Part shown: positions 1-12,540 of the stretch, piece after piece
Layout of the letters: every line of letters starts with the position of its first letter
Numbering within the stretch: position 1 is the stretch's first letter
Source of the DNA: Carposina sasakii
Lineage: Eukaryota > Arthropoda > Insecta > Lepidoptera > Carposinidae
NCBI GenBank assembly: GCA_014607495.2
Contig: CP053148.1
Coordinates: 14,384,001 to 14,448,000, forward strand
Direction of reading: 5' to 3'
DNA length: 64,000 nucleotides
Program-made: the position numbers and the translations under genes
Notes under the pieces: generated by a model
What the model was told of the DNA's origin: nothing
The model's database searches: none
Seen by the model: only the letters and a program-made list of their open reading frames with translations

Positions 1-830
1 AGGTTACACTCTCTTGAAGGAGAATTACGGAGCTCTTAAAAATCTACGGGTAGGTGTAAACAGTGCACGTTTAGTCTTGTACATATAGCCGCAATAGCCA
101 ATAAGCAGTGTTAGTTACAGATACAGTAGTGACGTAGTCTTGTGACTTGCACTTGCAGTGGTATTGTAAGGAGATTTATGTGTAAATAGTTTAGGTGTAG
201 ACTTGTACATAGTGTACAATACTGAACTAGACGTGTATTTTTTAAGCACTATAACTGTAGGGTAAAAATCAATTCTAAAATGCATGATTCACCTTATTAA
301 TTATTTTGTTATGGATAAAAACCATTAACAATAAAAAAAAACCATTTTCTGATTAAATGAAAACAATTTTGCATGACCACTTGAATATAATCTATATACG
401 TAATGTAATTGCTGGGACTTATGTCATTTGAAGTTATGTGGTTTCGAAAAAAAATACATTGTCAATAATATGCGAAATTTACTAAGTCACATCTCACTGC
501 GTGTTTAATATGACATCTATCAGTATTATACAATACCTTTGGGTGTAAGGCAAGCTTTTGGCACAATAAGGTTTCTTTCAACGAATTCATATTGCTTACA
601 TTTTTTATTCAAGAAAATTATGTCATTTATGATCTATTTCTCTTGCGGCCACAGGAACAACTTCTATTTTCACAACTTTTGAAGTCAATGGCCATTACAA
701 TAAATAAAGTTGTCATGTAAATTAATTACTTGTTGTTTCTACTGTACGATGTAACAAAAAAAACTGTGTTACTATTATGTATGAGCAAGAGTATGGCAGG
801 TATGTGTAGTTGTTAATAGGGCTCCAATTA

Positions 831-1070
831 TACAGGGAATAAGAGAAATTTTATGAAGATAGCCCGCTACAGAGGACATAGCCACAAAATTTGAAACTGG
901 AAATGACATGTTTAATTGTGAAGATTATATGGACATTCCTAAGTTGTTTAGGAATTCTTCATACTACCCGGAAAAATTGTGATTTCGAGTTTAAAATTTA
1001 GTGGACAGGTTTTCTATAGTGGGCTATCTCCATAGCATTTTTCTTAAACACCCCCTTTGTTACACCGTGT
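831..1070. repeat. Hairpin MITE, 'TACAGGGTGTAAC' family, copy 1
   Basis: A diverged long palindromic repeat begins TACAGGG and ends TTACACCGTG. The two arms are imperfect inverse complements, for example 'agcccgctacagagga' against 'tctatagtgggct'. The same family recurs at 9,186, 13,633, 23,546/31,335, 34,641 and 63,055. Better preserved copies are flanked by TA, as for Tc1/mariner-type non-autonomous elements. Confidence 0.7.
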
Positions 1071-1672
1071 TTGGATTAAATTTGGTTGGAATGGTATTCA
1101 TGCACGTCTGAAGTTCGCTGTTCTCTATCATTCGAACGAAATAAAAAAACGTGTGAGGCATAGAAAAATATTCTTGGCAATCCGGGCGGACAAAATGGTC
1201 TGGTATTAATTTGTATTACACATTTGTGTGTATGGGTACAATCATACTTTATAACATACTTTTTGTCGTGCGAAATAAATATTTTATTCATATTTCCAAG
1301 TAAGCGTAACGATATAATATGATGTCGTATTTAGTATCACATGAAAAGGATATATTAACAATATCTTCATATTTGTATGTATTTAAATGATATAAAATTT
1401 ATTTAATGAATTATGTAATTGGGTAAATACAGAAAAAAAAACCTAACTCTAAAACATTCATGTATTTAAGTAATTGAATTGGATATACTTTGTGTCTAGA
1501 AAAATAATTGTAGGTATAACTTTTGTCAAATTGACAATTATTGACATAAAATTATAGGAGGTAATTGCCCCGTTTATATTATTGAAATCAGTTTAGTGGA
1601 ACTTTGTAGGCTAGTAAAATCAATGATTTTTTATAACGCACACTATTTTTATTAGATCAAAAATAAAATTTT

Positions 1673-1840
1673 GAGCTGATTTTTCTAATGTTCGGATAGT
1701 CTATCTGAAGGATAAACTTGAATGCTGTCCTTCTCTAAAACTTGATCATGATAGAGACAGCATCAAATTTATCCTTAAGACCCGAAACACAAAACAAAAC
1801 TACTATTATAAGATCTGTTGTGACTTGGAAAAATCGGCCC
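1673..1840. repeat. Hairpin MITE, PIF/Harbinger-like 'GGGCCGATTTTTCCAA' family, diverged copy
   Basis: The ends resemble the good copy at 36,619-36,756: 'agctgatttttctaa' at the left and 'ttggaaaaatcggccc' at the right. The middle shares the segment 'cttgatcatgatagagaca'. The target duplication is no longer clear. Confidence 0.6.
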
Positions 1841-2305
1841 TCAATTTTTAAATTATGATTACCAGTCTTTTACAGTTTTATGTATAAGCATTATTTTGAT
1901 TTTCTTTTGACAAAATATATAAGTTGCATCTACATAATACATTTGAATAAATCAATGTGTTCAGTTGGTTTGTGCTCATATGAATACCCTAGTTACATTT
2001 ATTACGAGATATTCTTTATGTTCGTTTACGTCATTGTATGTCTGACTATCGTATATTAAATAAAATCAGATAGATTATATAATTTTTTTTAAAAATCAGA
2101 TAAAATGACTCAAAATATTTGACATGTAATTTTGACTTATCTTTATCATTATAACAAAATGTTAAAACTACACTCGTATGAATTATATTTATGTAAGTAC
2201 TAAAATACTTTTGAATTTTTGTTCTAAATAGGTCAGTACATTCATTCTAATAGTCTACAGAACATTCATACTTAAATGCAGTTATATTTGTAATATAATA
2301 GGTCA

Positions 2306-2437
2306 GGCTGCCTTTGTGATATGCAGCTGCAGGCCATGATTGCTATCCATCGGCCAAATTCATTGACATTATGGACAATTAGTATGATTGGTAGATATCA
2401 CACATCGTAGCCTCATCTCTGCTGGAAAGGCAGCCTC
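2306..2437. repeat. Possible small inverted-repeat element
   Basis: AGGCTGCCTTT near the left end is answered by AAAGGCAGCCT near 2,430, and a second inner pair (TGTGATAT / ATATCACA) follows. The arms are short, so this may be a degraded MITE or a chance hairpin. Confidence 0.35.
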
Positions 2438-2565
2438 AATGGGAAAATGAAACAGATGTGAAAAAGTTATATGTTTCTTTTATATATCTACCATTTAAGT
2501 TTTACCTAATAGAGGTACTTTTTGTTGATTGTTTTTCTTTAGAATATATTTGGCTGGCGTAATGT

Positions 2566-2826
2566 ATATGTCGCAGTAAGATAGATAAAGCCGTAATATA
2601 GTTATATCCCTAGGGATAGGGATATAACTATATACCGTAACATAGTTATACGAAAGCGATTCATTACTATCTCACTAGGAATATAGTTATCGTCTTAAAC
2701 TTAAACATGTAACCTAACACCGAAGAAATAGCCTCATTCTTCTAACCTATATTGCCAGATTAGGATCCGCCGAAAAATATTTTCGTATTATCTATTACGG
2801 CTTTATCTATCTTACTGCGACATATA
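2566..2826. repeat. MITE with ~34-bp terminal inverted repeats
   Basis: Left arm 2,566-2,600 and right arm ~2,787-2,826 are near-perfect inverse complements (GTATATGTCGCAGTAAGATA at the outer end). A further internal palindrome centred near 2,618 (ATAGTTATATCCCTA / TAGGGATATAACTAT) makes a cruciform-like core. It has no coding capacity. The flanks suggest a TA target. Confidence 0.8.
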
Positions 2827-4027
2827 CACAACATAGTGTTTTACAACGCTATTTTCACACTATTTTTTTTTGAAACTACAATGTTTTTCTGTTCAATATT
2901 GTGGGTATAATAACTAGGTTAAGTAACTATATAAGGTCAATGTAAACTTCTTTTGAAGGGATCTCCCTTTTTGTACTGATAAATATAATTTAGTAATATG
3001 GCATAATATGTGTTGGTTGATTATGTGATGATTGTAGTATACTCAGGTTTGGGGCTTTCGTGATGTAATAGTTATTTATATTTGGGAGGTTCTGAAAAGT
3101 CAATGAGAGGGTGTTGTTTGCTTCGGGATATGCGGTGTATTCACATACCGAACAAGCCATTCCTTTATGTGGATGTTCTGGTGGATTGATATTGAAAACG
3201 GTTTATTAATAGATATATTAATGTAATCGTTTATTCAATAAGATGTTTAAAATGTAATAGATATCATCACTGGTTATAATAATGTTCTCGATGTTAAATG
3301 TGAAGGTGTCGTAAAATCACATCGCTGGTCATTTGTAAAACTGGAGAAATCTGAACAATATAATATATTATTTATTAATATGCCCTTGTAATGTGTTCCG
3401 TGTTTCCGTCGTACACGCGACAATTCAACAGATCGAAGGGGGGCTTGAAGCGGCGCGTATCCTTTCCTTTAATGACAGGGATATGATTAGATAACATCTG
3501 TATACATGTTCATTCGTGGAGTGACACACACATTTCTATGCCGGAGAACTGAGAAAACTTGTGACCACACTTTACATGATACCATTTTCCGGTCTATTGT
3601 ACCTATTGATGCAACAAATAAACGGCATGGTCTAAACTGCCATTTTTAACACAGTGTTCATGTTTTTACTAGTTAATGGCATGTCAATATTTGGATTCAA
3701 TCATTGCTCTGGAATGTTCGAGAAAATGATATAATGTAAATAGGGCTTTATTAATTTGACTGCTATTTCGCTGGCGGCTAAGAAATGTTTGTGGCACCAT
3801 AATTAATAAAATTAATGTTACATACATGTTTGACGTTATTTTATGTCTGTATTGGATTTAGCCTGTAATTAAATACATTTGAGGCAAGGCTCATTGGTTC
3901 ACGTCTGCAATGATGAAAATAATTTATCCTTTGATTTATACGTGTAAGTTTATTTTATTTTATTTGGCGTTCCCTTTAACTTCAAACTGTTTTCTCATGG
4001 TCGTTCGGTTTATTTATTTTAGATTAA

Positions 4028-4135
4028 GGGCCGATTTATAGTCAGATAGTTTATCTAAAGGATAAAGGTGACGTTGTCTTCTAAAACTTGTTAAAGATAG
4101 AGACAGTCTGTTTGACCATTGGAAAAACCAGCCCC
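4028..4135. repeat. Hairpin MITE, PIF/Harbinger-like family, short diverged copy
   Basis: It begins GGGCCGATTTATAGTCAGAT and ends GGAAAAACCAGCCCC, matching the copy at 36,619. A TAA precedes it and TAG follows, compatible with a decayed TWA target duplication. The centre again holds 'aaagatagagacag'. Confidence 0.6.
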
Positions 4136-4411
4136 TAGTATACCTAACCAATTTTTTTCTGTTAGTTAATATTCTATTTGAATCTTTACATCGCATATGT
4201 GAACCAAGTGTGTCAACTCATTATCATAGTGGAAACTTTAAGTACATTATATCCTTCATCGCAACACTAAGCCGGAAATCTTGAAGGCGTACTTAGACTT
4301 AGTTGTAACTAGCGTCGAAACAATATTACTAATGTACTAGTATATGCAAGTACTGTTTTTACAGGTAAATGAAATGTAGGAAATAAAATTTTGATACACC
4401 TTAGGGTTGAG

Positions 4412-4541
4412 TCCGGCCGTCACACTTAAACCTAAACCTTATCTTAGTCAGGTTTATCTCTCTCCGTTTTTAACACAAATGGCTGAGAGAGAAAAGGACA
4501 GGTAGCACTAAATTTACGTTTAGGTTTAAGTGTGACTGCCG
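4412..4541. repeat. MITE, 'CGTCACACTTAAACCTAAAC' family
   Basis: The inverted arms at 4,412-4,440 and 4,513-4,541 share ~25 bp. A left-half copy lies at 4,561-4,590 and a right-half copy near 5,780-5,815, so one further copy may have been split by later insertions, including the LINE fragment at 5,330. Confidence 0.7.
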
Positions 4542-5329
4542 GAATCGAACATATTACCTATGGTCGATTATGACTGTCACACTTAAACGCTATAATTTAT
4601 TACAACAGTAGATAGGTTCATAGTAAATTGCGTTAAAAATCGATAAACCGAGCGATGCGTTTCGATAGCTACAATATTTTTTAGATAACTATTAAAATGT
4701 AGTAATGAGTGACAATGAAATATACAGTTAGCATGAGCGCAAAAGAGATAGCAATACTTTACGAGTATAAATAACCGTGCTGAAGTGCACAGCACGCTTA
4801 TCACATGGAAGTGGTAGCTGCATCATTGTCATAAATTATGAAAACTGAAAGATGGCCGTAAAAATTTACAGCTCATATGTCGGACTCGAATTATGATTTA
4901 AATAATAAATAAATATAACATAAATATAAGTTACCGGTGAAATGTTATTCCTAAGCTTTTATTACACATTTTAAAATATTTTTTACATTTCGTAGGACAC
5001 GAAGGCATATTTTATTAATTCAACTTCTTTGAAACTCAAAAATAAGCACGTCTATGGCCATGAAGAGCTCGGCGCATACTAAATAAATAGCGGACAAAGC
5101 TCATATATTTAAAGATCAAAAACCGTCTTCGAGAAGCCTACTCTGAAGAAACTAAAACCTCATTGCTTAAATGTAAACTTAAAATTATTCAGATCTAACA
5201 TAAATGGCTGAGACCAGTGACATGATTATAGGTAGACGTAGGGTCACATACAAAATTTATCGAAAAAATTGGCACTACAGAATTTATAGATAAAACCTTA
5301 TATGTAACTGTTAAGCTAAATTAAAAGCT

Positions 5330-5575
5330 AGCGTATCACCCTTATGTTGTTGATATCCCACCCATCCGCACCAAACGTTATGCTAACTCGTTTGTAATGC
5401 GAACGGCTAAGGAGTGGAATGCACTTCCTGCCGATGTATTTCCCGAGCACTAGAACATTGGTATCTTCAAAACTAGAGTGAATAGGCACTTTCTAGGCAA
5501 ACATGTACCACCCTAGGCCGCATCTTGCTTAACATCAGGCACGATGGCGGTGAAATGTTTGCCTAGCTAATTGTA
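5330..5575 (+). pseudogene. Non-LTR retrotransposon (jockey/CR1-like) 3' fragment
   Basis: This is the last ~60 codons of a LINE reverse-transcriptase ORF plus 3' tail, on the + strand. It corresponds to the ends of the copies at 7,680-8,372 (minus) and 55,679-58,160 (plus). The readable frame contains 'YHPYVVDIPPIRTKRYANSF' and is interrupted by an in-frame stop near 5,450. The segment is 5'-truncated, as expected for dead-on-arrival LINE copies. Confidence 0.75.
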
Positions 5576-7382
5576 AAAAAATTCAGTTCATCTAAAGTAG
5601 AATATTAAATATTCCCTAAGGTACACTTTTCAGGAATTATTTCTGTATTTTAGCACGTCTTACCTAGAGCTTGGTCTAAGATGCACTAAATCCCAATTAG
5701 ATGACATTGACACATGTCTGCTGCTACGAGTATATTGTAAGCGCTGACCCTATATCCAAAAAAGAAAGAGACAGGACTATTAAGTATAGGTTTAAGTGTG
5801 ACGGTCAGAATCGACCATATTTACTTAATTTATTATAAATATGGTTAACGTGAAATCAAATCAACAACACTGCCAATGTTTGTGTACTTTCTACTAAATT
5901 GGTTTCTATAATATTGTTTCATCGATAGAACAAGTCTAAGTACAGACTTTAAAATCTCAACCCCAAATGACTATTGTGTGTTCCAAACCTTGCTCAGTGG
6001 AATCCCTTCTACTTAACGACTGATTTCACGATGGAAACAATCCTGCTAAGTAATCCCCAGGTGTTTTAAGCGATCGTATACAATTCGAAATCAGTCAGTT
6101 CTGATCGCAAAAATATATAAGTTTACTATAGCAGCACAGTTATGTGTCTTCTATAAGGTAGGAATAGGCAGTGTAATTTAGCTTAATCCCGGAATTAATT
6201 TTATTTAGGCACATTCAGACATGGTTTCTTGTCAGCTGTGTATCTCACTTACTCTCAATTTTAAGTCTTTGAATTATGTATATCTTATTTAATTCTATAC
6301 AGGCTTTATTTAAGGCATAACAACGCATAAATTTTGGTCCTGAATATTTTTAAAGTGGATTTTTTTTGTGGTTTTCGCTTCAGAGTCATGGTCTGTTAGC
6401 TGGTCTGATAGCTTGAAATGGCACTATCTATTCCTACAAACCTAATAATTCCGTTCGCACCTACCTGCTATTTGCGGCGGGCGTTTTATGCAGAATTGGA
6501 TATCTTGGGAGGCAGCAAGAGTGTCAACACAAGCTATTGTATGGGAGGTCAAGTACCAAACATCATAAAATTCAAATAAAGAAAATTTCACTAGGAAGCT
6601 ATCTTTTAATTTTTACCTAATTAGTTGTAGAAAGATATTTATTTATACATATTGATGATCTACGACCGTATTTCGGCCAAGTCGACCAATCTCTACGGAG
6701 ATTGGGCAGGTACGCAGGAGATAATATTATAGTGTACCTAAATGTTTTAAGATAAACACAGATGCACTCTCTATTCCGATACTCATAGTCCGATGGGACG
6801 GAAAGCCGACACGACCGGAGAGTTATCAGGCGCAGGACCAACGGTTTTACGTGCTTTCCGAGGCATGAGCTAAGTGACAATTTTGCTACATTAAAATCTG
6901 TACATGAAATAGATTCATCGGTACAGGCCCGTGACTAGGTAGGTACGGTAAGTATAAGGTTTTTCTGCCAAATTATTGTTTTAATCAGTACGTAAGTTTG
7001 GGCGTACCTACAGTAGGTACTTAATTTTCGTGATTGATTCGATATTAGTATATACATACATACCTACCTACATTTATACACACAGCGGTGTTCCCGAAAC
7101 AGGATAGCCAAAACTGCTGAATCATAAAGATACGCACAGAGGTTTTCATTACTAGCACCTTAGGTGAATTATAACTACTAGCGTTACCAGTGACAGCGCA
7201 GTGGATTAGAGTCAAAAATGATCCACGCCACAAATACCTGCTCTGATGTATGGCTGGGCATCTATTGTCATAAATTGATACAAGTAAAGTCGAGTCTTAT
7301 GGTAACTACATAAGATTCAAGTTTAAAAATCTAATCTAATGCAGTTATTACGTTTACATATTACTGGTGCCACTTTTTTTAA

Positions 7383-7640
7383 AGACTAGTGGACGCTCGC
7401 GACTCCGTCCTCGTGGACTACAAAAAAAAAACAAAATGTCGAAATTATCCGGGATAAAAACATTTTTCGGGGATGAAAAGTAGCCTATATGTTAAGTGGG
7501 ACCTGTTACAATATATTCCTGAAAACTGCATTGAAATCGGTTCAGCCGTTTCTGGGATTAGCGTGCACAAACGCACAGACAACAAGACAAAAATTCCAAA
7601 AATTATTCTTTTGGGTACTATTGCGTTAATAAAGGTCTCC
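7383..7640 (+). repeat. Lepidopteran interspersed repeat, 'CGCGACTCCGTCC' family
   Basis: It contains CGCGACTCCGTCC, then a 'gggataaaa...tagcctatatgtta' block, then 'gaaatcggttcagccgtttctg' and a run of ACGCACAGACA. Related pieces occur at 8,925, 10,685, 15,250, 23,320 and 54,300. I recognise the arrangement as a widespread lepidopteran non-coding repeat. Frames in it are not genes. Confidence 0.7.
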
Positions 7641-7679
7641 TATAATATTTTTTCTCATATATATTTTTTTAACAATTAG

Positions 7680-8372
7680 CTAGGCAAACATTTGACCGCC
7701 ATCGTACCTGATGTTAAGCAAGATGCGGCCTAGGGTGGTACATGTTTGCCTAGAAAGTGCCTATTCACTCTAGCTTTGAAGAGACCAATGTTGTAGTGCT
7801 CGGGAAATACATCGACAGGAAGTGCATTCCTCTCCTTAGCCGTTCGCATTACAAACGAGTTAGCATAACGTTTGGTGCGGATGGGTGGGATATCAACAAC
7901 ATAAGGGTGATACGCTAGTCTGCGTCTAGTATCCCGATGGTGAAAAGTGGCTGGTGGAACTGTATTGTGAAGTTCCCACGCACACATTCCAAAGTGTATC
8001 CTGTAAAACACTGACAAGGCAGCAATTTTACGGCGGTGGTTCAGGTCCTGGAGTTTCGAATTTGCTACGGTTTCATCTCCAACAAGTTTTATTGCCCGTT
8101 TTTCCACCGAGTCCAGTGCGGCTAGCTGATATTTAGCTGATCCATCCCAAAGGTGGCAGCAGTACTCCATACAAGGGCGAACTTGCGCTTTATATAGCGC
8201 CAATAGTTGCTGTGGAGTAAAATACCGCCTAACCTTGGATAGGACGCCTAGTTTTTTAGCTAAGATTTATGCTATGGACTCGATGTACTTGCCAAAATTT
8301 GACGTTGCTGATATGTCCAGGCCTAAGAGTTGAAGATGTTCAGTCGTTGTCAAGTACACACCCATCTTATCT
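7680..8372 (-). pseudogene. Non-LTR retrotransposon (jockey/CR1-like) 3' fragment, minus strand
   Basis: The minus strand encodes the C-terminal region of a LINE reverse transcriptase, including 'CHLWDGSAKYQLAALDSVEK' and 'YHPYVVDIPPIRTKRYANSF', ending near 7,730 with a short 3' tail to 7,680. It aligns along its length with 56,870-58,150. Frame damage around 8,210-8,280 shows the copy is dead. The palm domain and endonuclease are missing through 5' truncation. Confidence 0.8.
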
Positions 8373-8381
8373 TCCATGCAG

Positions 8382-8538
8382 TGCCGTAAACAGGGCGGTG
8401 CCTGCGGTGCCCAGGCACAGGGCGTAGACTCTGGGGGGGCGCAAGAATGGCCTCTTGGCCAGACCAGACAGGACTAAATAGGGCGCAGTTATAGAAGCTC
8501 GCACAGGGCGTAGAAAAGGCTATTTACGGCACTGCTTC
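8382..8538. repeat. MITE with GCAGTGCCGTAAA ends
   Basis: The left end GCAGTGCCGTAAA (8,382) and right end TTTACGGCACTGC (~8,524-8,536) are inverse complements, and the interior holds two or three 'acagggcg'-type repeats. CAGTG ends suggest the hAT superfamily, but I see no clear 8-bp duplication. Confidence 0.65.
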
Positions 8539-8924
8539 GTTACATTTTTATTATATGTACAGATTTCATTATGAAACCCCGCGTCTACCTATAAACACGT
8601 CACTGATTAGCACGAAAGCACGCTTTTATTGATTTTGTACTCTTTAGTTGCACTGTCTATAGCAGTCGAGATGAGAAACCAGATCCGAGCACCCTAGACC
8701 AACCTGTACCTAATACATACATACAATTTCATACAAACAAATACAGACGCCTGTGTTTCCAAAAATGAGGTAGCCAGAGTCAGAGTCAGATCCTACGCCC
8801 ACGTTTAGGATAGCGGGATCAGATGTTAATCAAATGCGAAAGTAACTCTGTCTGTCACGCCAAGACTATTGAACCGTGGGTACAGGTTTACAGCCTGAGA
8901 AAGAATATAGGCTAGGTACTTTTT

Positions 8925-8998
8925 TATCCCGGATAATTTGGATCATTTGTTTTTCGTGCAGTCCACGCAGACAGAGTCGCGGGCGCCCACTAGTAAAT
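8925..8998 (-). repeat. Lepidopteran interspersed repeat fragment, minus orientation
   Basis: The reverse complement matches the start of the repeat at 7,383: 'tttttatcccggataattt' followed by 'gagtcgcgggcgcccact'. It is short and non-coding. Confidence 0.55.
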
Positions 8999-9185
8999 AT
9001 CATACTAAAGGTATAGGTAAATAACAAAAAAATATCAAAATTGTTTAGCCATCCTCTAACCGAGAATTTTGCTATTCACGGAAAGTATTAAAGTACGTAG
9101 TCCTCTATTAAGCATAGGTATCTATCTCATAATAGGTAGGTATAGTTACCTAAAGATTTTTTCTTCAAAATCTTTTATTCTTTTA

Positions 9186-9350
9186 TACAGGGTGTAACAG
9201 AAAGGGTATGTTAAGCGAAAAGCTATGTAAATAGCCCACTATAGAGAACCTATTTCCAAAATTTGAGACTCGAAATCACATTTTTATTTTTCAAGATTGT
9301 ATGAATTTTCCTGAGATATACATAAACATACCCGTTTTGTTACCCTGTAT
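9186..9350. repeat. Hairpin MITE, 'TACAGGGTGTAAC' family, short copy
   Basis: It starts TACAGGGTGTAACAG and ends TTGTTACCCTGTA. Most of the right arm is missing, so it is ~165 bp against ~265 bp for full copies. The left arm is well preserved and served as my reference when judging the A-to-G changes in the copy at 13,633. Confidence 0.75.
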
Positions 9351-10329
9351 AACGTCCGGCGCAAGAATCTCAGACTCTGGAAATATTGATTTAGTCTGAG
9401 CCCAGCCAGTACCTAACTATAATGAGAGCATCTATAATAGCAATTATGAAAATCGTTGTGTTGCAATCTGTATCTACTTTATCATCCAGCTGCCCCTAAT
9501 ACCAGAGGGTCGTTCGGCGCATAGGTATCTAGGTATTCAACAAGATTGAGCTAAGGTCCCTACGGCAGTTGATTAATTTTATTGCGGGTTACCCCGTATG
9601 ACACCAACCAACATTAGGAAACGGAAGGTGTAATTAAAAAAGCGTCTAAAGATCAAACATCGTTTAAGATGATTGAAAAAGTATCTACTTACAAATTGCG
9701 CCAATCTTAAGCGAGAATGAAGAATGTTGAAAGATTATTGTAACAACACAGGAAAGATGATCGCCTGAGACCTCAGAGTAAAGAAACTATAACTCAATGC
9801 CACTACCAAAGTCCACTAAAGTTACCTACCTGTCGATGCAGGTAGATATATTTGCTTAGGTATTAGATATTTAGTTTCAATACACTCATGGACACTAACC
9901 TAGATAAACATGTACGTACCTACGTTTCTAAACCTGACCCTTAACTAGTAACTTACTTATCTTATGAATTAAAGTAAATAATTATCAGTTGACTACTTAA
10001 GACAAAGGATTAGTAAGTTGTTTACATTGTACGATTATCCACAGTTAGATATTATAAGTATACCTAACAACCAATTTCAGTGGGTATATACGGTACATAC
10101 CTACTGAAATTGGTTGGTATATAATGTGCCTACCAAGGGCGGATCCAGCTTTGGCGCCAGGAGGGGGTCACATAGTCCTGGTCAAGTCAAGAACTTATAA
10201 TTTTATTTTGATAACTGATAACAATAGATACATGTAAAAAGTAGGTATTTTATTAATGTACGTGAGTACTGTAGTTAAAAATATTTATTCTTTATTGTAC
10301 ACTTGAAAACCATAACATATAATAACTTG

Positions 10330-10592
10330 TACATATACCTACACGTACATATTGCCATCTTCTCTTGAAGGCATCCAGAGAAGCACTATCACGCACGGAA
10401 TGAGGCAGCCTATTTATATTCCATAACCGTGGTGAATGATTTATCATAACAGCTAGAGATATGTCGAGGGGTATGACCTTTGACTATGGATCTATGACTT
10501 TTGGTATGACTGACGCAAAACTCCGCAAAAGTGAAGAGGTGGTACGACAAGGGTTTCCAACAGATCCCGATTAAGGTTAGGTCCAGCTAGAC
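10330..10592 (-). pseudogene. Non-LTR retrotransposon C-terminal fragment, minus strand
   Basis: Read on the minus strand, this segment gives a LINE reverse-transcriptase C-terminus with the typical 'SLWN.LP..V...S..AFK' spacing ('LWNINRLPHSVRDSASLDAF'). It is interrupted on its right by the hAT element at 10,593. It is a decayed remnant, not a host gene. Confidence 0.6.
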
Positions 10593-11482
10593 CAGGGCTG
10601 CCAGCAAATAAATCGCGGGAATAAAGTTTGGTATCTGGAATTATACGAAATTTGGTCGCATTATACATTAAAGTTATTTATGTTCAACTAGCTGTTGCCC
10701 GCGACTCCGTCCACGTGGATTGCAGAAAAAACAGCCTATGTGTTAATCCAGGGTGTCAGCTAACTCCATACAAAATTTTATTAAAATCGCTCCATCCGTT
10801 TGTAGACTTGAAGAAGTAAGAAACATACACACACACACTCACAAACTTTCGCCTTTATAATATTAGTGCAATAAGTAGTCGCCGGCACTGAATGTGTTAA
10901 AAAATTTATAATGAAAATATTATAGCGCGAGCGTAGCATGCGCGATATTTTTTAGGGTTTTTTTTGCACACTGTTGCCATTTATTTCTCGAAAATGCAGA
11001 CTCGTGAAGCGAACGATAATTATTTGCCACTTTCTACTATTAAAGCTTCGATTATTTCTTTGTAAAAAAATAGCATTTTTACTATTATATTTTATTATTC
11101 TCACACAAGAATTTTGTGTTAGGCCCGTATCATTGTTAGGTAGGTACCTAACACATAGAGCAGGATGCACGGAGCAGGGCGGCTACATTTGGCCACCAAA
11201 TTTTTTACTATAAAATGGCGTAAAAATATCATTCTATCAAGTTAATCAGATTTCCCCTGACATAAAAAGTGTCCGGGTTTTATGGATGGCAGCCTTCTGC
11301 TGGCGTCACATCTAAGTTTATCCTACTAGAGTGAGCGAACAACTTCGAGAAAAGCAAGAGACGAACTCATGTTCCATTTCATGGCGTATGCGTTTGTATC
11401 GTATTATACGAAATGATCAAGGATACAATACACTGTCTGATTATACATATTTTGTATTCAATTATACGATCTGGTAGCCCTG
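10593..11482. mobile_element. Non-autonomous hAT-type DNA transposon with exact 8-bp target duplication
   Basis: The 890-bp element begins CAGGGCTGCCAG and ends CTGGTAGCCCTG, short imperfect inverted repeats with the CAGxG start typical of hAT elements. It is flanked by the identical octamer AGCTAGAC on both sides (10,585-10,592 and 11,483-11,490), and 8 bp is the hAT hallmark. The interior holds a piece of the 'CGCGACTCCGTCC' repeat (10,685-10,865) and open frames of at most ~79 codons with no transposase resemblance. It is therefore non-autonomous. It interrupts an older LINE fragment. Confidence 0.85.
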
Positions 11483-11511
11483 AGCTAGACGTTCTAATTC
11501 TGTATGGTGAC

Positions 11512-11760
11512 AAAATACATATAATCACGCCTTTATCCCTTACGGGGTAGGCAGAGCACTAAGGGCCGATAGAACCACATGGTGCCACTTCTGACCAATT
11601 TTTAGGGTATACTTGAGATGTACGAGTTCGGTTAGTAGTGACAGGTGGTCAACCCATCGCCTCCAAAACACCAAGACCCTCTTGTCCCTCTACTGGCTTG
11701 TACAGTATGCCCGGGAAGAGAAGCAGCTATAGTATTACACGTTATTTTTTCACTCCCAGA
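11512..11760 (-). repeat. LINE 3' terminal fragment
   Basis: 'taatcacgcctttatcccttacggggtaggcagag' resembles the tail of the LINE fragment at 23,005-23,310. No readable protein frame remains. Right of it, 11,838-11,870 is a G-run/C-run palindrome followed by 'ctggatctgccgttgg', which weakly mirrors 'ccaagggcggatccag' at 10,133; an older element may span 10,130-11,885. Confidence 0.5.
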
Positions 11761-12274
11761 GCAGCATAGAAGACAAAATATATAAATAAAATCATTATGT
11801 TCAATTAGTGGTCCACCTAAGTCCTGGAACCAGCTCAGAGGGGGGGGGGGTCATGACCCCCCCCCCTGGATCTGCCGTTGGTGCCTACTAGAGATCGAGA
11901 TCAAATTCTACCAAAATTGATTATTTTTCTTGTTTTTATACAAAATTTTAATTAGGAATTAGGTACGCTGCGGATTCATCTAGCTAGAGTAAGGAACTTA
12001 GTTTCGTCCTATTTTTGCTAAGAGATAGCCATGTAATAACTAAGTATAGGTACTTTGCAAACTTCACTTTCACCCATTTTCAATAACGACGATGTTATGA
12101 ATCTTTCAAGATCTTTTTTTGCATATTGGATGAAATCTTCTACCTATTGCTTTCATACAAAATTTTAAAATCCGATATTATTTTGACCTCTAGAATTAAA
12201 ATTGACAGTAATTTACTTTAAATAACATTTCTATCTGCAATAAAAGTACGTAAGTAAGTTAAGTGCTCAACTAT

Positions 12275-12540
12275 ACAGGGTGGGTTTTCGTTGCCATCGT
12301 TTACGAAGGGTACGTACTCTGTACCTACATCAAATAAAGTAAGTTTATGCAAAAAAATTGCTGGGAAACGATGTTAATTTCTTTTGTTTTTTTTTAAATT
12401 CCTTGATCGGGCAAAGTTTTTATGCTTGCGCGCTAAACAACTAATTGAGCTCATAAGTAAAGGGCGTAAGTCTCAAAAAGATTTTTATTATTTGTGAGTT
12501 CAATTATGATTGTTTTTTTATTTTAACTTTACAAAAGATC
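12275..12540. repeat. TA-flanked repeat, 'TACAGGGTGGGTTTTCGTTGCC' family
   Basis: The opening TACAGGGTGGGTTTTCGTTG and the downstream 'ggtacgtactctgtac' and 'ctgggaaacg' blocks recur at 34,274-34,635, with a weaker copy near 16,650. The right border is approximate. It is non-coding. Confidence 0.55.
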
